In this document: positions 1 through 5,784 of the stretch, piece after piece
Position numbering within the stretch: position 1 is the first letter of the stretch
Layout of the letters: each line of letters begins with the position of its first letter
Assembly (NCBI GenBank): GCA_013695885.1
Contig: JACCZP010000039.1
Location: 1-8,453, forward strand
Length of the DNA stretch: 8,453 nt
From: Thermoleophilaceae bacterium
GTDB lineage: Bacteria; Actinomycetota; Thermoleophilia; Solirubrobacterales; Thermoleophilaceae
Direction of reading: 5' to 3'
Program-made: the position numbers and the translations under genes
The notes under the pieces: generated by a model
Databases searched by the model: none
What the model was told of the DNA's origin: nothing
What the model saw: the letters and a program-made list of their open reading frames with translations, nothing else

Positions 1-378
1 CATCTCACGGTACGCGGCGGCGTCCATGAGGGATTCGGCCTCCGACGGATCGGAGACGCGCACCTTGACCATCCATCCGTCTCCGTAGGGGTCCGCATTG
101 ATGGCGTCGGGAGCATCGGAGAGCGCCTCGTTCACCTCGGTGATCTCCCCCGACATGGGCGCGAACACGTCGGAGACGGCCTTGACCGATTCGACCTCCG
201 CGTAGGACTGGTCCTTGGTCAGTGAGGAGCCCACCTGGGGCAGGTCGAAGAACACGACCTCGCCCAGGGTGTCCTGCGCGTACCACGTGACGCCGAAGGT
301 CGCCTCCTCGCCGTCGAGGCGCACCCAGTCGTGCTCCTGGTGGTACTTGAGATCCTCGGGGTAGCTCTCGTCGGCCAT
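1..378 (-). CDS. gcvH: Glycine cleavage system H protein (3' end outside window)
   Basis: GcvH is the lipoylated carrier of glycine cleavage; its lipoyl arm shuttles the aminomethyl group from the P protein to the T protein and is reoxidised by the L protein, in the cytoplasm. The translation opens MADESYPEDLKYHQEHDWVR, a typical H-protein start. The lipoyl-lysine context ESVKAVSD puts the modified lysine at about residue 66, followed by the usual APMSGEI. The ATG at 378 lies 6 bases after the gcvT stop, so the two genes form an operon, with a purine-rich stretch (GAGAAGAG) just before the start. All 126 codons visible are open and no stop is reached before base 1. The family is about 125-130 residues, so only a few codons are missing. 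gcvP would be expected next, beyond the left edge. Confidence 0.96.
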   Translation of the reverse strand, partial: MADESYPEDLKYHQEHDWVRLDGEEATFGVTWYAQDTLGEVVFFDLPQVGSSLTKDQSYAEVESVKAVSDVFAPMSGEITEVNEALSDAPDAINADPYGDGWMVKVRVSDPSEAESLMDAAAYREM

Positions 379-384
379 CTCTTC

Positions 385-1464
385 TCAGTTCTCCCTGCGG
401 TAGAGGGGCTTCTCGCGGATCTCGGCCTGGCGGAGCTTGCCCCGAACATCGACCTCGATCCTCGCGCCCGGTGACGCGGCGGTCTCCCTGGGCACGTAGG
501 CCAGGCCGATGCCGGTACCGAGCGAGGGGGAGAGCGTGCCGCTCGTGACCACCCCGGTCATCCCGTCCTCGGTGCGGACCGGGTTGCCCGGGCGCGGGAT
601 CCCCGGGCTCGTGAACGCGAACGCCGCCAGGCGCTCCGGCGGATCGACCTCGCGCAGGGCATCGCTGCCGACGAAGCCGGTCTCGAGCTTGCACGCCCAG
701 CCGAGCCCGGCCTCGATCGGGTTGCGCTCCTCGGACATGTCGTTGCCGTAGAGGTGAAAGCAGACCTCGAGGCGCAGGGTGTCGCGAGCGCCGAGGCCCA
801 CCGGGACGACGGCCTCGGCCGTGAGGGCGTCCCAGATCTTCGGGGCGTACTCGGGGCGGGTGAGCAGCTCGACCCCGTCCTCACCGGTATAGCCCGTGCC
901 GCACACGAGGCACGGGGCGCCGGCCACCTCGGCGAGGGTCACCCGCATGCGCGCGGGCGCTTCGCCCCCGATCAGCCGGCTCAGCTCGGCGCGCGCGTTC
1001 GGCCCCTGGAGGGCGAGCATCGCGTACTCCTCGGCGGCGTCGTGGAGCGTGACGTCGTACCCCTCGGCCAGCTCGCGCAACCGCTCCGTGTCGGCGCCGT
1101 GGCGGCTGGCGTTGGTCACGGTCAGGAAGCGGTCCTCGAGCCGATAGGTGAAGAGGTCGTCGACGATGCCCCCGCCCTCGCGGCAGAGCACGGAGTACTG
1201 GGCGCCCGCCGGGGGGATCTTCGCGATGTCGTTGGACAGCGCGTGCTGGAGAAAGCGCTCGGCGTCGGGTCCGCTCGTCTCCACCTGGCCCATGTGCGAT
1301 ACGTCGAAGATCCCCGCGCCGGTGCGCACGGCCAGGTGCTCGATGCGGATGCCCTCGTACTCCACCGGCATCTCCCAGCCCGCGAAGGGCACGAGGCGAG
1401 CCCCGGCGTCGCGGTGGCGCTCGTACAGGGGCGTGCGGCGCAGCGTGTCGACCGGGGCCGGCAA
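385..1464 (-). CDS. gcvT: Glycine cleavage T protein (aminomethyltransferase)
   Basis: GcvT transfers the methylene group from the aminomethyl-lipoyl arm of GcvH to tetrahydrofolate, releasing ammonia. Visible family features are the N-terminal RTPLYERH and PFAGWEMPVEYEG, FDVSHMGQ, the GGIVDDLFTY stretch carrying the conserved aspartates (about residues 102-103), GTGYTGEDGVE and NPIEAGLGW. From the TTG at 1464 the protein is 359 residues, the usual family length. The frame stays open to an ATG at 1527, with a GTG at 1494 and an ATG at 1515, but those longer starts add non-family residues, lie antisense to an acetyltransferase remnant and have no Shine-Dalgarno. TTG 1464 also lacks a Shine-Dalgarno, so the start is uncertain. 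A -10-like TAGATT lies 8 bases upstream of it. The gene is followed after 6 bases by gcvH. Confidence 0.95.
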   Translation of the reverse strand: MPAPVDTLRRTPLYERHRDAGARLVPFAGWEMPVEYEGIRIEHLAVRTGAGIFDVSHMGQVETSGPDAERFLQHALSNDIAKIPPAGAQYSVLCREGGGIVDDLFTYRLEDRFLTVTNASRHGADTERLRELAEGYDVTLHDAAEEYAMLALQGPNARAELSRLIGGEAPARMRVTLAEVAGAPCLVCGTGYTGEDGVELLTRPEYAPKIWDALTAEAVVPVGLGARDTLRLEVCFHLYGNDMSEERNPIEAGLGWACKLETGFVGSDALREVDPPERLAAFAFTSPGIPRPGNPVRTEDGMTGVVTSGTLSPSLGTGIGLAYVPRETAASPGARIEVDVRGKLRQAEIREKPLYRREN

Positions 1465-1472
1465 GGCGCGAG

Positions 1473-1478
1473 AATCTA
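1473..1478 (-). promoter_or_regulatory. Possible -10 element of gcvT
   Basis: TAGATT on the minus strand fits the TAnnnT pattern and ends 8 bases before the proposed TTG start of gcvT, so a transcript from here would be almost leaderless. No recognisable -35 lies 17-18 bases upstream. This is a weak, position-based call. Confidence 0.25.
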
Positions 1479-1483
1479 GCTTG

Positions 1484-1770
1484 TTGAGTGGCACCCGGCC
1501 CGCGACCACCACCATTCGCCACGCCACGGAGGACGGCGCCGGCAGGCGTGGCGCGCCTACATCGACGAGCCGGCCTCGCCCAGGCAGCAGCTGCTCGTCG
1601 CCACCTCCGCCGGCGAGGTCGTGGGCTTCGGCGCCTTCGGCCCGAGCCGCGACGGCGACCTCCAGGGGCGCGAGGTCGGCGAGATCTACGCCACGTACCT
1701 GAAGCCGGAGGTCTGGCGGCGGGGCGTTGGCAATCGGCTGCTGGCGGAGGTCGAGCGCCGCCTGGCAGGG
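1484..1770 (+). pseudogene. Decayed GNAT-family N-acetyltransferase
   Basis: Two pieces of one GNAT protein lie in different plus-strand frames. The first, about 1484-1531, reads TTTIRHATED, the usual beginning of these enzymes, possibly from a TTG at 1484. The second, about 1531-1770, reads RRRQAWRAYIDEP, then VVGFGAFGPSRDGD, then EVGEIYATYLKPEVWRRGVG; WRRGVGNRLL is the acetyl-CoA-binding motif A. Compared with family members, about 40-50 residues between the pieces are missing, with a change of frame. The C-terminal strand and NxxAxxFYxxxGF-type segment are also absent. Homology stops at RRLAG, one base before the last base of the toxin stop codon at 1772; the open frame then runs to 1827 as antisense of the toxin gene. 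It is almost certainly non-functional. An assembly error could mimic the frame change but not the lost C-terminus. Confidence 0.8.
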
Positions 1771-1771
1771 A

Positions 1772-2191
1772 TCAGGCTGGACGCCAAGGGTCGATCACGT
1801 CGATCCCCGTGCCCTCGAAGTCCTTGAGGTTGCGCGTTGCCAGAGCGGCGCCGTGCGTGTGGCAGATGGAGGCGATCTGCGCGTCGAATCCATCGATGGG
1901 CAGCCCGGCACGCTCACGACGGATGACGATCGTGGCGTAGTGCGTCGCCGCCGCGGCATCGAAGGACAGCACCTGATCCTGGAACGCGGCGAAGACGTGG
2001 TCGGCCGTCTCGTTCAGGAGATCTCTGCGGTGGCCTGCTGGGAGACGGTCGATGCCGTAGCGGATCTCGGCGACCGTGATCGACGTCGTGGACAACTCGT
2101 CGCCCGGCCGCGCGCGCACCCAATCCCTAACGGCCGCGTCGGGGGATGGCTTCATGAGCTCGGACGCGACATTGGTGTCGACGATGATCAC
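1772..2191 (-). CDS. vapC: PIN-domain ribonuclease toxin, VapC/FitB family
   Basis: This is a type II toxin: a Mg-dependent PIN-domain RNase that cuts cellular RNA when its antitoxin is lost. At 139 residues it has the family length. The acidic active site is visible: D5 in IIVDTN, E42 in VAEIRYG, D103 in GFDAQIA and D124 in the closing ATRNLKDFEGTGI segment, which is typical of the FitB-like branch. The start is GTG, and the four bases GTGA (2188-2191) are shared with the antitoxin stop, so the toxin is translated by coupling; there is no Shine-Dalgarno of its own. The reading frame is intact with all catalytic acids present, so it is probably active. G/C bias at third positions looks weaker than in the mur/fts genes, consistent with transfer. 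The RNA target cannot be told from sequence. Confidence 0.93.
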   Translation of the reverse strand: MIIVDTNVASELMKPSPDAAVRDWVRARPGDELSTTSITVAEIRYGIDRLPAGHRRDLLNETADHVFAAFQDQVLSFDAAAATHYATIVIRRERAGLPIDGFDAQIASICHTHGAALATRNLKDFEGTGIDVIDPWRPA

Positions 2192-2433
2192 GGCGAGAGA
2201 TCGGCGGCCCGCACGGGCGTCTGTCGCGGCGGGAGCTCGAGCTCGACACCGCCATTCTCGCCGAAGCGGTCCAGCATCGCCTGGAACAGTCGGGGCTCGT
2301 CGTTCGGCTCGCTGACGGCTTGCGCGAGAATGGCCCGGATCTCGGACTCCATCGACCGGCCGTGGTGCGCCGCCCTGATGCGCAGCCGCTCCTTCACATC
2401 GTCTTCCAGGTTCCGAACACTGATTGAGGCCAG
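2188..2433 (-). CDS. FitA-like ribbon-helix-helix antitoxin, probable CTG start
   Basis: This is the antitoxin partner of the PIN toxin: an N-terminal ribbon-helix-helix DNA-binding segment (ASISVRNLEDDVKERLRIRA, then HHGRSMESEIRAIL) and a C-terminal toxin-binding tail. Such proteins neutralise the toxin and repress their own operon. Relatives begin MASISIRNLDD, which aligns with a CTG codon at 2433 here. A strong Shine-Dalgarno, GAGGAGGT at 2441-2448, sits 7 bases before that CTG. The in-frame ATGs upstream (2457, 2469) lie on the far side of the Shine-Dalgarno and have none of their own, and the GTG at 2442 overlaps it. From CTG the product is 81 residues, the family length; from the ATGs it would be 89 or 93. 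The stop overlaps the toxin start. The family is secure; the start is an inference. Confidence 0.88.
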   Translation of the reverse strand: MASISVRNLEDDVKERLRIRAAHHGRSMESEIRAILAQAVSEPNDEPRLFQAMLDRFGENGGVELELPPRQTPVRAADLSP

Positions 2434-2440
2434 AACGCCC

Positions 2441-2448
2441 ACCTCCTC
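2441..2448 (-). promoter_or_regulatory. Strong Shine-Dalgarno deciding the antitoxin start
   Basis: GAGGAGGT on the minus strand is the best ribosome-binding sequence in the window. It lies 7 bases before the CTG at 2433 and downstream of the ATG codons at 2457 and 2469. It therefore supports initiation at CTG, or at a CTG that replaced an ancestral ATG. Confidence 0.7.
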
Positions 2449-2501
2449 ATCTGCCATCAACGCTAGCATCGGAGACCTGCGGCCGCTCTGCCCCGAGCCC
2501 C

Positions 2502-3635
2502 CTACCGGTCCTTCAGGAACGACGGGATGTCGATCTCGTCGTCGGGCACCTCGAGCGAGGAGCGCTCGGTGGCGCCCATCGAGAAGTCGCGATCACGCGG
2601 ACGAGTGGTCTCCTCGCGGCGGCGGGAGGGCTCCTCGCGGGCCTCGCGCGCCGGACGGGAGAACGGCGATCCGGAGCTGGCCACGCTCGGGGCCGAGTCG
2701 AAGCCCGTGGCGATGACCACGACTCGGACCTCGTCGCCGAGCGACTCGTCGATCACCGCGCCGAAGATGATGTTCGAGGTCTGGTCCGCGGCCGACTGGA
2801 CGATCTCCGCCGCCTCGTTGACCTCGAACAGGCCGAGCTCGGTCCCTCCGGTGATGTTGAGGAGGATCCCGGTGGCCCCCTCCACCGACTGCTCGAGCAG
2901 GGGGCTCGAGATCGCCCCCCGGGCGGCCTCGGAGGCGCGGCTCTCACCGCTGGCCTCGCCGATGCCCATCAGCGCCGAGCCGGCGTCGTGCATGATCGTG
3001 CGCACATCGGCGAAGTCGAGGTTGATGATGCCGGGGATCGTGATCAGGTCGGTGATGCCCTGGACGCCCTGGCGCAGGACGTTGTCGGCCTCCCGGAACG
3101 CGTCGAGGATGCTCGTGCGCCGCTCGACGATGGAGAGCAGCTTCTCGTTGGGGATGACGATGAGCGTGTCCACCTGCTCGCGGAGACGGTCGATCCCCTC
3201 CGAGGCCTGCCGGCCGCGCTGCGACCCCTCGAACGCGAACGGCCGGGTGACCACGCCGACGGTGAGGGCGCCGATCTCCTGCTTGGCGATCTCGGCGATG
3301 ACCGGCGCGGCGCCGGTGCCGGTGCCGCCCCCCTCCCCCGCGGTGACGAAGACCATGTCCGCGCCCTTCAGCGCCTCCTTGATCTCGTCACGGCTCTCGT
3401 TCGCCGCGCCCCATCCCATGTCGGGGTCCGCGCCGGCGCCGAGCCCGCGGGTGAGCTGGCCGCCCACCTGGAGCCTGATGTCGGCGTCGCACATCGCGAG
3501 CGCTTGCGCGTCGGTGTTGACGGCGATGAACTCGACGCCCTTGAGGCCCGCGTCGACCATGCGGTTGACGGCGTTGGTGCCGCCCCCGCCCACGCCCACG
3601 ACCTTGATGACCGCCAGGTAGCTACCCGTCTCCAT
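2502..3635 (-). CDS. ftsZ: Cell division protein FtsZ
   Basis: FtsZ is the tubulin-like GTPase that polymerises at midcell into the Z-ring and recruits the divisome. Visible features are [14 protein letters not shown] near the N-terminus, the tubulin signature [12 protein letters not shown] (about residues 100-111), RPFAFEG, and the T7 loop NLDFADV (about 205-211) that completes the GTPase site of the neighbouring subunit. A short Arg/Glu-rich linker leads to the C-terminal peptide [13 protein letters not shown], the tail that binds SepF or FtsA. The ATG at 3635 gives 377 residues and has GAGGG 7 bases upstream. The frame is open to an ATG at 3683 but that adds 16 non-family residues without a Shine-Dalgarno. 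A promoter at 3742-3771 would give an mRNA leader of about 100 bases. No ftsA precedes it, as is usual in actinobacteria. Confidence 0.98.
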   Translation of the reverse strand: METGSYLAVIKVVGVGGGGTNAVNRMVDAGLKGVEFIAVNTDAQALAMCDADIRLQVGGQLTRGLGAGADPDMGWGAANESRDEIKEALKGADMVFVTAGEGGGTGTGAAPVIAEIAKQEIGALTVGVVTRPFAFEGSQRGRQASEGIDRLREQVDTLIVIPNEKLLSIVERRTSILDAFREADNVLRQGVQGITDLITIPGIINLDFADVRTIMHDAGSALMGIGEASGESRASEAARGAISSPLLEQSVEGATGILLNITGGTELGLFEVNEAAEIVQSAADQTSNIIFGAVIDESLGDEVRVVVIATGFDSAPSVASSGSPFSRPAREAREEPSRRREETTRPRDRDFSMGATERSSLEVPDDEIDIPSFLKDR

Positions 3636-3712
3636 CACTCTTCCCTCGCCTTCTCCGGGTCGCCTCACGCTGTTTCGCTCCATCCGACACTCAAGTCATC
3701 CTTGACCGTTTT

Positions 3713-3732
3713 GGGCGGACCGCGTTCCGCCC
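3713..3732. repeat. Perfect 7-bp inverted repeat in ftsZ leader
   Basis: GGGCGGA (3713-3719) and TCCGCCC (3726-3732) form a perfect stem with a 6-base loop. On the minus strand it would be the very 5' end of an mRNA started from the promoter at 3742-3771 (expected start about 3735). It could be a protective 5' hairpin or an operator. In the minus direction it is followed by AAAA, so it is not a terminator for ftsQ. Confidence 0.65.
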
Positions 3733-3741
3733 TATTTGCGG

Positions 3742-3771
3742 ACTGTAAGCGGATTTCGAGCTGGCTGTCAA
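3742..3771 (-). promoter_or_regulatory. ftsZ: Probable sigma-70-type promoter of ftsZ
   Basis: On the minus strand a perfect -35 TTGACA (3771-3766) and a -10 TACAGT (3747-3742, matching TAnnnT) are separated by 18 bases. It lies in the ftsQ-ftsZ spacer and points at ftsZ, with transcription expected to start near 3735. It is the best promoter match I found in the window. ftsZ can thus be transcribed independently of the murC-murB-ftsQ genes. Confidence 0.75.
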
Positions 3772-3795
3772 CGGCCTGAGACCTGCCTCTCACTG

Positions 3796-3820
3796 CCTAA
3801 CCCTCGACTCTAGGGTTAGG
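3796..3820. repeat. Perfect 9-bp inverted repeat between ftsQ and ftsZ
   Basis: CCTAACCCT (3796-3804) and AGGGTTAGG (3812-3820) are exact reverse complements around a 7-base loop. The element lies 24 bases downstream of the ftsQ stop and 24 bases upstream of the ftsZ -35 box. It may terminate or stabilise the ftsQ mRNA 3' end, although no T-run follows in the minus direction, or it may bind a dimeric regulator of the ftsZ promoter. Its A/T content is higher than that of the surrounding genes. Confidence 0.7.
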
Positions 3821-3849
3821 TCAAGCGAAAGTCTCGACTAAAGGTCAAG
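3819..3849. repeat. Direct repeat GGTCAAG, period 24 bp
   Basis: GGTCAAG occurs at 3819-3825 and again at 3843-3849; on the minus strand each reads CTTGACC and contains a -35-like TTGACC. The left copy overlaps the end of the 9-bp inverted repeat and the right copy overlaps the ftsQ stop. A third copy in opposite orientation is at 3701-3707. These could be extra -35 boxes for ftsZ or protein-binding sites, but no good -10 is paired with them. Confidence 0.4.
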
Positions 3850-4801
3850 GGTCTACCGGCCCGACGACTCCCGCCGGCCCCGGGGCGTCAGGGGTCGATC
3901 CCGATGCGCCGGCGGGGGGTGTCGCGGTCGGCGCCGAGACCGGGCCGGAGGCCGCCCTCGGGCCGGAGGCGGAGCCGGGCTCAGACGCCGAAGTGGTGAC
4001 CGCCGGCTCGGTACCCGCAGCGCTCCCTCCGGCCCCCTCGACGAGCCCGCCGGCCACCGGGCGCTCGGGCAGGCGCACGTCCACGTACGCGGCGCCTCGG
4101 GACGCCGGGTCGGCCAGCACCCGTGCGGCGGCGGCCCATTTCACGTCGAGATCGTGCAGGCCTCCCAGCAACAACTCCGGTCCTCGCCTCATGCGGAGGA
4201 CCACGCCGCGACCGGGCTCCTCGGCCGCGCCCGAGAAGCGGTGGGTCAGGGGGCCGGGGGCGGCGGCGAGGGCGCGGACGAGTCGCCGCGCGCGCCGGTC
4301 GCGCAGGCGCCGGCCCTCGCTCGAGGGCAGCCGTCCGACCTGGACGACCGCCAGTGGCTGGGCGGGCACGAGGCCGCGCAGCAACGTGCCGTCGGCGGCG
4401 ACCGCGGGGCCGTCGCGACGTCCGGACCGCAGGACCGCGACCGGGCGGTGCTCGACCACGTGGACCTCGAGGGTGCGCGGGAGACGGGCGTCGGCCTCGA
4501 CCCTCCGGAGCGCCGGGTGGGCGGCGAGCGCCTGCTCGAGGTCCCGGGTGCGCACGTTCAGCGTCGTCATCTCCCGGGCGGCCGTCACGAGCCGGGCCCG
4601 CATCCGCGGCGCGTCGCGTCCGGTCAGGCCGGTCACCTCCACCCGTTCCACGCGCACGAGCGAGGAGTCCCGCAGCCATAGGCCATAGAGGGCGAGGAGC
4701 CCGAGGAGGACGGTCCCGGCGATCACCGCGGTGCGGCGCAGGGAGGCCCCGGGGGAGGTGGTCGGGTCCCGCGTGGAGGGCGCACGCCGGCCGTCGCTCA
4801 C
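3845..4801 (-). CDS. ftsQ: Divisome protein FtsQ/DivIB with Pro/Ala-rich tail
   Basis: FtsQ is a bitopic membrane protein that links early and late divisome proteins and binds FtsB/FtsL outside the membrane. The layout is a short cytoplasmic N-terminus, a single membrane segment at about residues 24-43 (TAVIAGTVLLGLLALYGLWL), a POTRA domain at about 49-118 (VERVEVTGL ... ARLPRTLEVHVVEHRPVAVL), then the FtsQ beta domain, recognisable by VAADGTLL and VKWAAAARVL. The last ~68 residues (about 251-318) are almost only Pro, Ala, Gly, Ser and Thr and should lie outside the membrane; this tail is not part of the core family. The start is a GTG whose first bases overlap the murB stop (GTGA, 4798-4801), implying coupled translation. 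Identification rests on architecture and position between murB and ftsZ. Confidence 0.93.
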   Translation of the reverse strand: MSDGRRAPSTRDPTTSPGASLRRTAVIAGTVLLGLLALYGLWLRDSSLVRVERVEVTGLTGRDAPRMRARLVTAAREMTTLNVRTRDLEQALAAHPALRRVEADARLPRTLEVHVVEHRPVAVLRSGRRDGPAVAADGTLLRGLVPAQPLAVVQVGRLPSSEGRRLRDRRARRLVRALAAAPGPLTHRFSGAAEEPGRGVVLRMRRGPELLLGGLHDLDVKWAAAARVLADPASRGAAYVDVRLPERPVAGGLVEGAGGSAAGTEPAVTTSASEPGSASGPRAASGPVSAPTATPPAGASGSTPDAPGPAGVVGPVDP

Positions 4802-5784
4802 GAGAAGAGGCCCTCGGCGTCGACCGGTCCGAGCAGCTGCACCTCGGGCTCGAGGGACACGCCGGAGAGCTCATGCACGCGGCGGCGACCCTCCGCCATG
4901 AGGGCCACGACGTCGGCGGTGGTGGCCTCGCCGGTGTTCTCGACGAAGTTCGCGTGCTTCGGGGAGAACCGCGCGCCGCCCACGGTGAGGCCCCGGCATC
5001 CGGCGGCGTCTAGCAGCCGGCCGGCGCTCATCCCCTCCGCGCGCGGGTCGTCGGGGTTCTTGAAGGTGGACCCGAAGGTCTTGATGCCCGAGGGCTGGGC
5101 GGCCTTGCGCCGCCCCCGCATGTCCGCGAGGGTCTGCTTCACGGCTTCGGGCTCGGCGGGCGCCAGCCCGAAGCCGGCGCGAGCGACCACCTCGCCGCGC
5201 CCGAGGTCCGAGCGCCGGTAGGAGAAACCGAGCTGCTCCGGTGCGCGGCGATCGACCCCGCCGCTGGTCACCACGTCCACCCATTCGAGCGCCTCGCCGA
5301 GCGCTCCGCCGTAGGCGTTTGCGTTCATCCTCACCGCTCCTCCCACCGTGCCGGGGATGTTCACCCCGAACTCGAGGCCGGTCAGCCCCCACTTCGCGGC
5401 GCGCGCCGAGGCTTGGGGAAGGCGCGCCCCTCCCCCGCACACCACGCGGAGGCCGTCGCGCTCGATGGCGGCGAGCTCGCCGTCGAGTTTCATCACCAGT
5501 CCCCGGAAGCCTTCATCGCTGACCAGAAGGTTCGATCCCGAGCCCACCACTCCTACCTCGAGGCCCGAGGCGCCGGCCCAGCCGAGCAGCTGCTCGAGCC
5601 GGGCGACGGACCCGGCGGTCGCGAAGAAGTCGGCCGCGCCCCCGGTGCGGACCGTGGTGAGGCGCGCGAGCGGGAAGTCCTGCTGCACGTCGGCCGGGAG
5701 GCTCACGAGCGGCTCGATCGCCGTGGAGGGCTCGGCCGTCTCACGGGGCGTGCACGAGCCGGTGGGCCAGGCGGTCCACATCAC
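4798..5784 (-). CDS. murB: UDP-N-acetylenolpyruvoylglucosamine reductase
   Basis: MurB is a cytoplasmic FAD enzyme that reduces UDP-GlcNAc-enolpyruvate with NADPH to UDP-MurNAc, the substrate of the neighbouring MurC. Visible motifs are RTGGAADFF and VGSGSNLLVSDEGF in the FAD-binding part, GVNIPGTVGGAVRMNANAYG (about residues 140-159), FSYRRSDL, GSTFKNP with the proton-donor serine (about 239), and the late active-site glutamate in LEPEVQLLG. The ATG at 5784 gives 328 residues but overlaps the end of murC by 44 bases, and the first ~26 residues are not family-like. A GTG at 5706 would leave a 34-base gap after murC and 302 residues, near the usual length. Neither start has a clear Shine-Dalgarno, so the start is open. 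The stop overlaps the ftsQ start. Confidence 0.96.
   Translation of the reverse strand: MMWTAWPTGSCTPRETAEPSTAIEPLVSLPADVQQDFPLARLTTVRTGGAADFFATAGSVARLEQLLGWAGASGLEVGVVGSGSNLLVSDEGFRGLVMKLDGELAAIERDGLRVVCGGGARLPQASARAAKWGLTGLEFGVNIPGTVGGAVRMNANAYGGALGEALEWVDVVTSGGVDRRAPEQLGFSYRRSDLGRGEVVARAGFGLAPAEPEAVKQTLADMRGRRKAAQPSGIKTFGSTFKNPDDPRAEGMSAGRLLDAAGCRGLTVGGARFSPKHANFVENTGEATTADVVALMAEGRRRVHELSGVSLEPEVQLLGPVDAEGLFS

Noticed and set aside
754..1479. A 241-codon plus-strand open frame opposite gcvT.
   Set aside because: It is the antisense shadow of gcvT and shows no recognisable family.
1772..2469. A transposon or insertion sequence carrying the toxin-antitoxin genes.
   Set aside because: No transposase, terminal inverted repeats or target-site duplication could be seen at the ends.
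1727..2716. A 329-codon plus-strand open frame across the toxin-antitoxin genes and the ftsZ end.
   Set aside because: It crosses three minus-strand coding regions that have clear family motifs; its own translation has none.
2424..3779. Long plus-strand open frame opposite ftsZ.
   Set aside because: It is a shadow of the GC-rich ftsZ gene on the other strand, with Asp/Arg/Ala/Leu-rich low-complexity translation and no domain.
3796..3820. CCTAACCCT/AGGGTTAGG resembles telomere repeats (TTAGGG/CCCTAA).
   Set aside because: Only one unit on each side in a bacterial intergenic inverted repeat; there is no tandem array, so the likeness is chance.
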